Assembly: GCF_000379105.1 (NCBI RefSeq)
Contig: NZ_KB900609.1
Span: 3,843,134-3,900,800, forward strand
Reading direction: 5' to 3'
DNA from: Methylobacterium sp. WSM2598
Lineage (GTDB): Bacteria; Pseudomonadota; Alphaproteobacteria; Rhizobiales; Beijerinckiaceae
DNA: 57,667 nucleotides
A model generated the notes under the pieces. That model searched no databases and was not told the DNA's origin. It saw only the letters and a program-made list of their open reading frames with translations. Shown here one piece after another: positions 14,917 through 24,100 of this stretch. The number at the start of each line of letters is the position of its first letter. Positions within the stretch are counted from its first letter, which is position 1. The translations under genes were made by a program, and so were the position numbers.

Positions 14917-15114
14917 TTACTCGGCCGGGACGGCCTTCGGCGCATCGACCTGGGCGTAGGCGATGTCGACGTTCTCGATCACCAGGGCGAGGTTCATGGT
15001 GCCCGCGCCGACGGCCGGGCCGGCGTGCATCACCGCGATCTCGGCCTCGCCCACGCGCACCGCGACAACGCGGTTGGTGGCGTCCTGGACGAGGGTCACC
15101 TTGATCTTAGCCAT
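14917..15114 (-). CDS. Small conserved-type protein between J and tail fibre (65 aa)
   Basis: Reads MAKIKVTLVQDATNRVVAVR then VGEAEIAVMHAGPAVGAGTM, a compact beta-rich protein without membrane segment or cysteines. Its start lies within the stop of the upstream gene, so translation is coupled. Position right after J suggests a structural or fibre-assembly accessory protein. No family can be named. Confidence 0.6.
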   Translation of the reverse strand: MAKIKVTLVQDATNRVVAVRVGEAEIAVMHAGPAVGAGTMNLALVIENVDIAYAQVDAPKAVPAE

Positions 15115-15337
15115 TGCTCGCTCCTTGGCTCGGCTTCTCCCGCACCTGCGGGGGATCGGTGGTGAGGTCGACGTAGTGGGTGAGCCAGTGGCCGTCGGCG
15201 GCGATGATCCCGCCCCGCGCCTGGCGCTCGGCCTCGATCAGGGCGGCGCTCATGACGCCCTTGCCCGTGATGTTCCCGGCCTCGTCGTACCGTACGAACA
15301 GTTGAGGGGCGTCCCGCTCCGGGGGGCCAAAGCTCAT
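15107..15337 (-). CDS. Small protein directly after J (76 aa)
   Basis: Reads MSFGPPERDAPQLFVRYDEA GNITGKGVMS and ends HWLTHYVDLTTDPPQVREKP. The D..G.I.G pattern near the start and the YVDL..DPP.V end resemble short baseplate-adjacent or fibre-cap segments in other phages, where the phrase 'VDL.T.P..V' is common in fibre proteins. It overlaps the J stop by four bases. Function is not established; a role in fibre attachment is a guess from position. Confidence 0.55.
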   Translation of the reverse strand: MSFGPPERDAPQLFVRYDEAGNITGKGVMSAALIEAERQARGGIIAADGHWLTHYVDLTTDPPQVREKPSQGASNG

Positions 15338-18300
15338 CTTGTCAGCTCCGTCACGCGGATGGACACGCCGCCGATCCCGCCCGTGTTGTCGTTCTGCACG
15401 GTGTAGGTATAGATCCCGGCCGGGCCGGGGATGTCCTGCAGCGGGAGCGGCGTGGCGAGGAAGTAGACGTAGTTGTCCGTGATGCTCTGGCTCCAGAAAT
15501 ACGACACCTGGGTCGGGATCTGCCCGATCAGGACGCCATTGCGGTAGACGTTCAGGTTGCCGGGGTTGGCGAACCCGTACCGGAAGCGCGTGCCGCCCGA
15601 CCCGCCGAAGAAGGCGTCGATGACGACTTGGGCGTTGTCGACCCGGGTCTGGATAACCGCGTCGGTCGAGGCGGCGACCGTGGTCGAGAACGCGGTCTGG
15701 GTCACCGAGCGGTTCGCGAGGTTGCCCGTGCCAACCACGAGGTGGCCGATCTGGGCGGAGGCCACGATCAGATCCTGGGCGGCCAGGGCGCGGCCCGTGA
15801 TCGTGCCGTCCACGAACAGGTCGCCGCGGATGCCGAAGGTGAACGCCGCCGAGCCGTCCAGCCGGCGCGCGCCCGAGAGCACGAAGCCGCCGGTCTGCCC
15901 GTCGAGGTCGAGCGTCACGCCGTACTGCGCCCGCACACCGTCGATCGAGGCCCCGTATTCCGTCAGGGTCGCGGTGTGGCCGCCGAGCGTCGTGCTGAGC
16001 ACGTTCAGCTGCGTGGCCTGGGCGCTCAGCGTGCCGTTGATGTTCGCCGTCTGGGCGGTGAGCGTGTTGATCGCCTGGGCGTTGGCGGTGATGTTGCCCT
16101 GCGCGTCCGCGATCGTGCTCTGCAGCGCGGTCACCTGCTGGGAGACGGACGAGATCCCCTGCTCATTCAGGGTCACCCGGGTGGTGAGGCCCTGGATGGC
16201 CGTGGCCTGCCCGGACAGGGACAGGTCGGTGCTGTCGATGCGCGAGCTGAGGGCGGTGATCGAGAGCGCCTGGGCGGTGATCGTCCCCTCGGCGCTCGTG
16301 ACGCGCGAGGACAGGCCCTGGATCGCCGTGGCGTTGCCGACAATGCTGCCCTCGTCCAGGGTGAGCCGGGCGGCGAGCGCGGTCTGGACCGAGGCCAGGG
16401 ACTCGTCGGCGGACGTGCGCGCGATCTCCTCCCGCTCGATGGCGGCGAAGTTGGCGCTGTTGCCAACCTTGATCAGCCGACGCTGCTCGTAGTCGTTCGT
16501 GGTCTGGGTCGCGGCGGCCGCGGCCAGGCGCTCGGTAGCCGCGGCCAGCTGCCGGAGGCCGCCGCGGATGGTGTCGTGCGCGAGGTCAATGGCGACGTTG
16601 CCGGTGTCGGTGTCGAGGGCGAGCAGCCCGCGCCCGAGGTCGTTGATCGAATTGATGTCGCGCTGCAGCTGCTCCGACATCTTCTCGATGCGGATGGAGA
16701 GGTCCGCGAACAGGTCGCCGTCGATCTCCAGATCCGGCGCGGTGACTTCGACCACGCTCCAGCCGCCCGGCACGCCGTTCGGCGTCACGCCGCGCACCCG
16801 GAAGCGCATGTTGGGGCTCGCGCCGACCACGGCCTCGAAGGTCGAGGAATCGGTCCGCATGATCGCCGCCCACGTGGCGCCGCCGTCGTAGCTGAGCGTG
16901 CATTCGTAGTAGACGGCGTTGCGCGCGGGCTGCCAGCCGGCCGACAGCACGAGGTGCGCCTGCTGCTGGGTGATCATCGCGTACAGGCCGAGGATCGTCG
17001 GCAGCGCGCTGCTGAACAGGTCGGGAATTTGGAGCAGCGGGGGCACGCCGCTCTCGGTGGTCGTGTAGACCTCGGGCGCGTCCAGCACGCCCTTGAGCGC
17101 AATGTGCTCGCCGTCCTGGTCCGGGGTGCCCTCGGTGATGAGCACCGGATACGACCGCTGCTGCCCCGGGCTGAACGCCACCCACGGCGCCTCCTGGGTC
17201 GAGGACCGGGCGACCGCGTCCGCGAGGCTCACCGGGTAGCCGTAGGCGCCGCTGGCCGCGGAGGCCGCGCTGGCGGCATCGTTGGCGTTGACGATCGCCT
17301 CGGCGTCCACGCGGCCGCGAGTGACCCGCACCGGCCCGAACGGCCGGCCGTCCCGCATCCTGATCTCGATCCAGTTCGTGCCGGCCTGATTCCAGTCGGG
17401 CACGGGGTCGAGGGTCAGGTTGAAGCCCGAGTTGGCGACCGAGATGATCTCGTGGCTCGCCCCCCAGGTTTCGGGCTCCTCCGTCGAGATCCTGACGAGG
17501 TCGCCCCGCTTGAGCAGGCGCCCCTCCATCCGGGCCGTCCACGAGACGGTGACGCGCCGGTATTGGCTCTCGGCCGCCATCATCCGGACCATACCGGTCG
17601 CCTGCGTGCGGCCGACGACGCCCTGCAGCTGCACGCGCGCGGGGTTCGTCAGCACCACCCCGTCCGGGGCCGACGACACCTCGGCGAGCCTCCAGGTGGA
17701 CTGATCGACGTACTCGCCGACGATGCCGTCTGCCCACGCCTCGTCGGCCAGCGCGTAGTCGATCTCCAGCGAGCCGGCGACAATATCGTTGTCCGTGAAC
17801 AGCATACGCGCGAGGCCGCGGGGCTGATCGCGAGTAATCGTCAACTTGTCGCCCACCGGCGCCGGGAAGGCGCGCCCAGCCTTGAGAATGGTTTCGAGAA
17901 CCTCGTCCAGCGTCTGAACTTCCGTGAACCGGAAATCGAACGTGTGGCCGAGCGACGACCACAGCTGGTCGTACGCAATGAACGCCGCGAGATCGACATT
18001 CGACACGGACAACCCGGCCGAATAGTCGCTGTTGCGCCACCAGTCGAGCGCCGCCCACGCGATCGAGCGGGTGGGCTTGGTGATGAACTGCTGCGCCTGG
18101 AGATCCCAGACGGGGAGGCGCCGCGTGCCGATGACGCGCAGCTGCCCGCCCGAGACGCCCGAGTTCTGCTTGTTGCCGGTGCCCTTGACCGCAAGCGTGG
18201 TGAGGCGGGGAAAGCTGTTCGGGCCGTCGATCGACGCGCGCGCAGCCGTCCAAGCCACGGCGTCCTGGCCGCGGCTGGTGTCGGTGAGCGGCGGGTTCAC

Positions 18301-19488
18301 CCGCTTGACCGAGACCTCGTAGCGCGCGCCCGGCACGGGGAAGCGCTCGGTGACGCGGATCTGGGTCTGCTTGGCCTGGGTGTAGATCTTGCTCCACACC
18401 TCCTGCCACGGGCCGGTCGGCGCGCCGGCATCGTCCACCGCGCGGATCCGGATCTCGATTTGCGTCGACGCGGCGAGCGTCTGGCCCTTGTCGCCGGTCC
18501 GGTACGCGCCGTTCCCCCACATGAAGTCGAAGATCAGCTCGCGCGCCAGCGTGCCCGCGGCGTTGACGATGATGCCCGGCGTGTAGGTCGTGGTCAGCTC
18601 AGCGCCCTGCAGCTCGCCGGCCGACACGACGTTGACCGGGTAGAGCGTGACCTGCTGGCCCGGCGGCACGATCTGGATCTCGATGCCGGGATAATCGGCA
18701 TTGTAGCCGCCGGCCGCGGTCCAGATCGACGTGTCCCCGATCTGGATCTCCTCGACGTCCATTTCCCCGCACGTCAACCCGAACAGCGCGTAGTCGATCA
18801 TCTGATCGCCGCTGTATTCGCTGTAGGTCGGCGCGGCGTATTCCGGCGCGAACCGCACCCGTCCGTTGAGGACCGGGATCGGCTGCATCGGCCGGGCCTG
18901 ATTGCCCTGGAGGCTGAAGTTGTAGAGCGGATCGGCCTGTGACTTCCCACCGGCCTTCGGCTGGAGGAAATGGCTGATCAGGAAGGCGCCCGCTCCGACG
19001 ATAGCGGCCGACGCGAGGCTCCCGAGCGCGGTTAGCGATCCGGCCGCCATTCCGAGTGCGGGGATCCCCACCGCGGCCACGGCGTACGGCGCAAGCGCCG
19101 TCAGGGCGATCATGCCGACGATCGCCATGATGCTCTTGCCCGAGGACCCGCCCGAGCCGCCGCCGAGCGGGCGCGAGACGAACTCGACGTTGTCGTTGAG
19201 CGCGATCGCCGTGCTCGCCCACTCGTCACGGCCGTAGTAGGCGCCGTTGATGCGGCAGACCGTCGGAAGTTCGAAGCGCCAGGCCACCCGGTCGAGGTAG
19301 GCCGCGACGGTCTCGCCCATCACGGCGTCCGCCTCGGCCATCGGCAGCACCTGGGCGTCAGCGCCGTCTCCTCCCACCTCGGCGTCGATCAGCTGCAGCA
19401 CGCGCCGCACCCGCACGGCCGCCGGCGGCGGGCCGCGGCGCGCGTCATCGTCCTGGTCGAGGCGGTGGACGGCGGCGTGGTTCAGCAT
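15334..19488 (-). CDS. J: Tail tip attachment protein J, fused to a gpI-like N-terminus (1384 aa)
   Basis: This is the central tail hub that recognises the host and triggers ejection. Residues 1-110 look like a ubiquitin/MoaD-type region. Hydrophobic segments follow after a GGGSGGSSGKS linker (IMAIVGMIALTALAPYAVAA and a second pair near 150-175). In lambda that arrangement belongs to tail assembly protein I, encoded separately. From about residue 180 the J core begins (PLYNFSLQGNQARPMQPIPV LNGRVRFAPEYAAPTYSEYS). Fibronectin-III-like and long helical segments follow (residues 900-1240, many repeats of TAIQGLSSRVTSAEGTI type) and a beta-rich tip. The start overlaps the stop of the NlpC/P60 gene. 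Confidence 0.88.
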   Translation of the reverse strand: MLNHAAVHRLDQDDDARRGPPPAAVRVRRVLQLIDAEVGGDGADAQVLPMAEADAVMGETVAAYLDRVAWRFELPTVCRINGAYYGRDEWASTAIALNDNVEFVSRPLGGGSGGSSGKSIMAIVGMIALTALAPYAVAAVGIPALGMAAGSLTALGSLASAAIVGAGAFLISHFLQPKAGGKSQADPLYNFSLQGNQARPMQPIPVLNGRVRFAPEYAAPTYSEYSGDQMIDYALFGLTCGEMDVEEIQIGDTSIWTAAGGYNADYPGIEIQIVPPGQQVTLYPVNVVSAGELQGAELTTTYTPGIIVNAAGTLARELIFDFMWGNGAYRTGDKGQTLAASTQIEIRIRAVDDAGAPTGPWQEVWSKIYTQAKQTQIRVTERFPVPGARYEVSVKRVNPPLTDTSRGQDAVAWTAARASIDGPNSFPRLTTLAVKGTGNKQNSGVSGGQLRVIGTRRLPVWDLQAQQFITKPTRSIAWAALDWWRNSDYSAGLSVSNVDLAAFIAYDQLWSSLGHTFDFRFTEVQTLDEVLETILKAGRAFPAPVGDKLTITRDQPRGLARMLFTDNDIVAGSLEIDYALADEAWADGIVGEYVDQSTWRLAEVSSAPDGVVLTNPARVQLQGVVGRTQATGMVRMMAAESQYRRVTVSWTARMEGRLLKRGDLVRISTEEPETWGASHEIISVANSGFNLTLDPVPDWNQAGTNWIEIRMRDGRPFGPVRVTRGRVDAEAIVNANDAASAASAASGAYGYPVSLADAVARSSTQEAPWVAFSPGQQRSYPVLITEGTPDQDGEHIALKGVLDAPEVYTTTESGVPPLLQIPDLFSSALPTILGLYAMITQQQAHLVLSAGWQPARNAVYYECTLSYDGGATWAAIMRTDSSTFEAVVGASPNMRFRVRGVTPNGVPGGWSVVEVTAPDLEIDGDLFADLSIRIEKMSEQLQRDINSINDLGRGLLALDTDTGNVAIDLAHDTIRGGLRQLAAATERLAAAAATQTTNDYEQRRLIKVGNSANFAAIEREEIARTSADESLASVQTALAARLTLDEGSIVGNATAIQGLSSRVTSAEGTITAQALSITALSSRIDSTDLSLSGQATAIQGLTTRVTLNEQGISSVSQQVTALQSTIADAQGNITANAQAINTLTAQTANINGTLSAQATQLNVLSTTLGGHTATLTEYGASIDGVRAQYGVTLDLDGQTGGFVLSGARRLDGSAAFTFGIRGDLFVDGTITGRALAAQDLIVASAQIGHLVVGTGNLANRSVTQTAFSTTVAASTDAVIQTRVDNAQVVIDAFFGGSGGTRFRYGFANPGNLNVYRNGVLIGQIPTQVSYFWSQSITDNYVYFLATPLPLQDIPGPAGIYTYTVQNDNTGGIGGVSIRVTELTR

Positions 19489-19913
19489 GGCTCAGCGGTG
19501 CGGCGGAAGAGGCGGGTGTAGACGAAGCCGATGCTCCGGAGCGCCGGGAGGTCGTCGGCGACGACCCCGCGGCCCTGGTCGACGTGGAGGATCACGCCGG
19601 CCGTCACGGGCACCACGAAGGTCCCGAGGTGGAAGTCGCGGCGGATCACGTTCCCCATCAGGACGAGGTCGCCGTCCCGGGCCTGCGCGTCCGAGACCTC
19701 GGTCCAGCGGGCCCGCTCCGGGTGCGCCAGCATGGCCTCGGCCTGCTCGCGGGTGGTGGCGGCCGTGTAGGCCAGCGCCGGCATCTCGGTCCCGTACACG
19801 GTGGCCTGGACGTGCCGGGCGAGCCCGTAGCAGTCGAACGCGTCCGGGCCGGTCGCCCCGACGCGATAGGGCCGGCCGATCAGTGCGTCGAGGAGGGCGA
19901 GGCGGTCGTGCAT
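19482..19913 (-). CDS. NlpC/P60-family tail protein, gpK-like (143 aa)
   Basis: A cysteine peptidase-like domain: Cys28 in DAFDCYGLARH, His95 in RRDFHLGTFV, and GDLVLMG before it, the standard order of the NlpC/P60 catalytic Cys-His core. In lambda-like phages this protein (the K homologue) is a tail component that may cut cell-wall peptides at entry. Length is shorter than lambda K, because the Mov34/JAB-like part is absent. It overlaps the J start by seven bases and the upstream small gene by about 34 bases. Confidence 0.85.
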   Translation of the reverse strand: MHDRLALLDALIGRPYRVGATGPDAFDCYGLARHVQATVYGTEMPALAYTAATTREQAEAMLAHPERARWTEVSDAQARDGDLVLMGNVIRRDFHLGTFVVPVTAGVILHVDQGRGVVADDLPALRSIGFVYTRLFRRTAEPC

Positions 19914-20179
19914 GCGGTGACGGGCTGTGCGAGGTCGGGGGCGAGGTGCTCGCGGCCCACGGTGCCGGGGGCGAGCGTCACGCTGGCAGGCAGCACGCTA
20001 TCGATCGCGAGGCGGAGCGCGAGGGCCTGCTTCACCCGGCTGACCTGCCACCACCACATCGGGGCGACGCGCGTCCCCTCCGGGCATTGCGGATCGTTGC
20101 CGACGATTTCCTTGTCCGGGTCGAGCCCGAGCAGCTTGCAGTATTTCCGGGCGATCGAGTCGATTTCCTGCTGGGTCAT
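19880..20179 (-). CDS. Hypothetical minor tail-region protein (99 aa)
   Basis: Starts MTQQEIDSIARKYCKLLGLD PDKEIVGNDPQCPEGTR at the ATG 20177-20179. A possible longer frame upstream is rejected because it is basic and serine-rich, as expected of a shadow of the DUF1833-like gene. The protein carries a tryptophan-rich MWWWQVSRVKQALALRLAID segment, probably an amphipathic helix. It lies between DUF1833-type and NlpC/P60 genes and overlaps the latter, a place usually held by minor tail proteins. No family recognised. Confidence 0.6.
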   Translation of the reverse strand: MTQQEIDSIARKYCKLLGLDPDKEIVGNDPQCPEGTRVAPMWWWQVSRVKQALALRLAIDSVLPASVTLAPGTVGREHLAPDLAQPVTACTTASPSSTH

Positions 20180-20189
20180 GACTTGCTCC

Positions 20190-20732
20190 TTACGCTCCCG
20201 CCACCACCATGAGCGCCGGAAACCTAATCTGATCGTAGATCTCGCGCATGACGCGCAGCTTCGTCGGGTCGCTGATGACGAGCGAACCTTCGAGGCGCGC
20301 GCCCCTGCGCCTGACGCTCCGCAATTGGAGCCGGAAGGGACCGTGCCCGACCGTGGTGGGATCCGACAGCAGGTAGCCGCGGAAGATGCAGACCACCGGT
20401 TCGTTGAGCCGGGCGGCCGGCTCAAGGAAGCGCCCTACCTCGCGGTTCACGTTGTCGAGCCAGATCGGGGCCTCGACGCCCAACTTGTCGATCCGGGGAT
20501 ACTCGACGCCGAAGGGGATGCCCTTGAAGGTGACCGTCTCGCCGGAGTTCAGCGGCGCCTCGGCCTCAAGCGTGAATGCCATGTCCTCCGTATTCTGAAC
20601 GGCCCGGATCGGGGCCGGCGCGCCGTTCTCGACGAAGGTCGAGTGCAGGAATTCCAGCGTGGGGAGGATCCGCTGGTGCGCGTCCACGGTGGCCGCGGCC
20701 TCCTCCCACGCGCGGTTCGAGGTGATCGGCAC
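20190..20732 (-). CDS. Minor tail protein, DUF1833-like (180 aa)
   Basis: Residues from about 25 on follow the DUF1833 pattern (ILPTLEFLHSTFVENGAPAP IRAVQN, LEAEAPLNSGETVTFKGIPF, and DPTTVGHGPFRLQLRSVRRR). The family is found beside NlpC/P60 and J genes of siphophages and is regarded as a minor tail component, similar in place to lambda L. The gene begins a few bases after the upstream tail gene ends. Acts in the virion tail tip. Assignment rests on pattern and gene order. Confidence 0.7.
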   Translation of the reverse strand: MPITSNRAWEEAAATVDAHQRILPTLEFLHSTFVENGAPAPIRAVQNTEDMAFTLEAEAPLNSGETVTFKGIPFGVEYPRIDKLGVEAPIWLDNVNREVGRFLEPAARLNEPVVCIFRGYLLSDPTTVGHGPFRLQLRSVRRRGARLEGSLVISDPTKLRVMREIYDQIRFPALMVVAGA

Positions 20733-20735
20733 GGG

Positions 20736-21116
20736 TCAGAGGTTCCGGACGTCCAACTGGCAGGTGACCAAGGTGCGCTCCAGCCCAACCTTTTTCTCGG
20801 CGATGCCGCTGGAGGCACCCACGATCTGCACCATGCGAGACTGATAAGTTCCCGCGGTTTCGATCCAGAGTGGGATGGTGAACTCGCCCGTTCCCTCACC
20901 CAACATGTCGGCGACGAACTCATGAAAGACGGAGAGGTTCGGGGCCGTGAGGATCCAACCGTAGGACAACCGGCTGATCCGCAGGGTGAATTGCGGGCGC
21001 ATCCGGATCTTGCCGGACTGCACCTGCGACGAGAGGGGCTGCTGCCCGAGTGCCTGCACACCGTAGGCCTGTCGAGCAACGAAGTAGGGCAGGCCAGCCG
21101 GCCAGGATGCAGCCAT
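20736..21116 (-). CDS. Minor tail protein (gpM-like position, 126 aa)
   Basis: Reads MAASWPAGLPYFVARQAYGV QALGQQPLSSQVQSGKIRMR. The rest is a beta-rich domain of the phage tail tip type (FTLRISRLSYGWILTAPNLS VFHEFVADMLGEGTGEFTIP LWIETAG), similar to proteins placed directly after the tape measure in lambda-like phages (M/L). It overlaps the tape-measure stop by one base. No enzyme motif. The structural role is inferred from position and fold style. Confidence 0.65.
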   Translation of the reverse strand: MAASWPAGLPYFVARQAYGVQALGQQPLSSQVQSGKIRMRPQFTLRISRLSYGWILTAPNLSVFHEFVADMLGEGTGEFTIPLWIETAGTYQSRMVQIVGASSGIAEKKVGLERTLVTCQLDVRNL

Positions 21117-24100
21117 CAGCCCGTCGCCCTCATGCCGAAGCGCCTGCGCAGGAGACCGTCGAACCGGCCGTCAGCGATCATGCCGCCGACCACCTTCTCC
21201 AGCTGCACGTCGATGCTCGGACCCTGCGGGGTCTGCGTGACCGTCGCGGTCGCCGTGTGGTCGGCCGGCGCATTGTGCACGTTCACCTGGACCGAGGGCA
21301 CACCGCCCTGCCCTGCCTGCCGGCCGGCCGAGCGCGCCACGGCGGCGGGCACGAGATAGCCGCGGTCGCGGTCGTCGAGGGCCCGCACGTAGCCCCCTTC
21401 GGCGTAGCCGCGCGAGCCGATCCGCAGAGCTTCGACGATGGACGCGCCGCCGGCCCGGCGAACGTCGTCCTGGGACCACACCACCTCGCCACGGTGAACG
21501 AGGCCGGCCACCTCCAGGCGATTGCCCGGACCGGTGTAGCCACCGCGATCGAAGGGCAAGAGCGACCGGATCGCCCCCATGAAGCCGCCGCTGGACGCGC
21601 CCGGCAGATCCGGCCCGATGCCGCCCTGCGCCATCGTCGGCAGGCCACCGCCGGTGAAGCCACTCAGGATCCCGGAGAACGCCCTGTCGGCGAACGAGTT
21701 GAGGAGCTTGTCTGCCACCCGCGACAGCATGTTCTGCAGCGCACCCAGCGCCGAGGTGCCGCGCATGATGTCGGACACGAAGCCCGTGAAGGCCTCCTTC
21801 GAGATGTCCTTGGTCTGGGACAGGGTCTGGTTCAGGCGAAGCGCCTCGGCGGAGGCGCCGGTGAGCGACTCGCCGGTTCCGCGCAGGCGCGACGCGATCT
21901 GCTGCTCGTCCGAGGTTCGCCCAATCTGGGACCGCTCGAACATGGCGTCCTTGAACAGCTTCGATTTTTCCTGCTCGGCGGACGCCTTGGCGTAGGAGTC
22001 TGCGAGGTCGAGGATCACCTTGCGCTGGGTGCGAACCGTGTCGGAGAGCTTGTCGCCACTGGCCGCTTCCAGTTCCTGGGCGGTGGTAAACTGCCGACCC
22101 ACTTCGCTCCCGCGCTCGACGGCCTCGTTGAGGAGGTCCTGGATCTTCTGGCGCCGAGCCTCGGCCTCGGCGACCTGGTCGGTGAGGGTGATCGTGGAGC
22201 GCAGAATGTCGGTCTGGCGCTCCGTCGCGCGGGAATTCGGCAGCCGCCGGTTGATGGCCTCGTCGAGCGCATCGAGCGCCTGACCCGCGTTCTTGCCCCC
22301 GCCGAACAGCCGCTGGTTTTTCGAGATTTGCTCGGGGTCGAGGATGCCCGATACCGGCGCGCTCGGGTCAGCCTTGAGCAGGTTCATGCCGCCGGTCGGG
22401 CCCGCGACCCACATGGCGTACTGGTTGCGCAGTGAGGTCTCGAAGCCGGCCGTCTCCAGCTTCCGGGCGTTCTGCCGAGAGTACACGTCGATCAGCGCCA
22501 GCTGGTCGTCCCGGTTGGTGCGCTGGGCGAGGATCTGGTCCCGGTTCATCCCCGAGGCCCGCTCGGGAAAGGTCTGCGTGAACAGCTCCAGCCATGTCTT
22601 CGCGATGAACTGCCCGAGCCCGGTCGCGGAGGACACCGGATTTTTGACGGTGAGGCTCCCTCCGCTCTCCGCGCCGATCATGGCCTGCGCGAACAGCTGC
22701 GTCGTCGCGGAGCCGGACCGCTTGGCGACCTCCTCGGCATCCTTCCTGATCCGGTCCGTGTCGATCCGAGATGTTTCGATCAGGGCCTCGCGCTCAGCGA
22801 TGTTCGCGAGCCTCGCCGCGCGCTCTCGCTCAAGTGAGGCCCGGTCCTGCGCGTCCAGGTTGTCGTTGCCCGCGCGCTCGTTGATCTGACGGTTGATCTC
22901 CTCTCGGCTCGTGAGATTGTTCAAATTCTTGTCGCGCAAGTCGCGCTCAAGCTGCTGCTGCCGCTCGGTAAGTGCTCGGTTGACCGGATTGAGGCCGACG
23001 TTCTGATTCGCATTCTGCGCCGCCCTGAGTGCCGTGGCGGCGCTCGTGCTGCCGTACCGCTCGATGTCCTCGCGCGCCGATCGGGCGAGGTTCTGCAGGC
23101 GCTCGAACGCCGCCTGAACCTGCCCCATCTGCTGCGGGTCGAACCCGAACGTGACCCGGTCCGAGATCGCCTTGCGCAGCAGCTCCACGCGGTTGCGCAG
23201 CTGATCCACCTCCCTGGCCGCCGGATTGAGCTGGTCAACCAGTCCCATGACGTCGCGGTTGTTCTGCGCCGCCTGCGCGCGCTGGCGCTGCTGGTCCTGG
23301 GTAGCCTGCTGCTGACGAAGCTGGTTGATCCGGGCCTGGACATCCTGCGCCTCGCTGGCGAAGGCGGACCCGCTGCCCGGAAGGTAGCCGTAGACGCCGC
23401 TGCGAGCGGCGGCGATGGCCCGCAGGCGCTCCTCGAGCAGTTCCAGCTGCCGGTCGACGGTCGCCCCGCCGAAGGCGTCCGAGACGCGCTCTCCCAGCCA
23501 ATCGAAGACGTTGGAGAAGATGCGCCCGAAGGCGCTGGTCTTGTCGCCCAGGGCGGTGGTCAGATCCGCGGCGCGGGACAGACTGGCCGCGTAAGCCTCG
23601 AACAGCACCCGCTGCGCGCCGGTCCGGTCACCCTGCTCCTGGAGGTTCCTGATGGTCCGCTCGGTGCTGGCATTCAGGAAGCCGAGCCGATCGTTGAGCG
23701 TCTGCGCGCCCTTGGCCGGGTCCGCGAAGGCCTGCGCCAGCTCCTTCGTGGCGTCCGGGACCTCCTGTCCCGTTGTGGCCGCGAAGTCCTTGGCGGAGCG
23801 CCCGAGCTGAACGAACAGGTCAGCGCCGATCCGTCCCGTGGAGGCGAAGGTCGCCGCGATCGTGCGCGCCTCGCGCGCCGAAACGTCGCCGGAGGCCGCG
23901 ATCGCGACGGCCGCGGCATTCACCTGCTGGGCGCTCGCGCCCGAGGCCCGGCCGACACCGGAGAGCAGCCGGTCCACCTCCCTCAGGCGGGCCTGATAGG
24001 ACAGCAGGGCGGCGGCGCCGGCGAACAGCGCCACCGTCGAGACGCCGATCACCCCGCCGACCACGCCGATGCGGGCCGCGAAGCCCGTCGCGGCCTCGGT

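Noticed and set aside
15628..18942. 1104-codon plus-strand frame opposite J
   Set aside because: Extremely Arg/Asp/Val-rich, a known antisense artefact of GC-rich genes; J on the other strand has clear family patterns.
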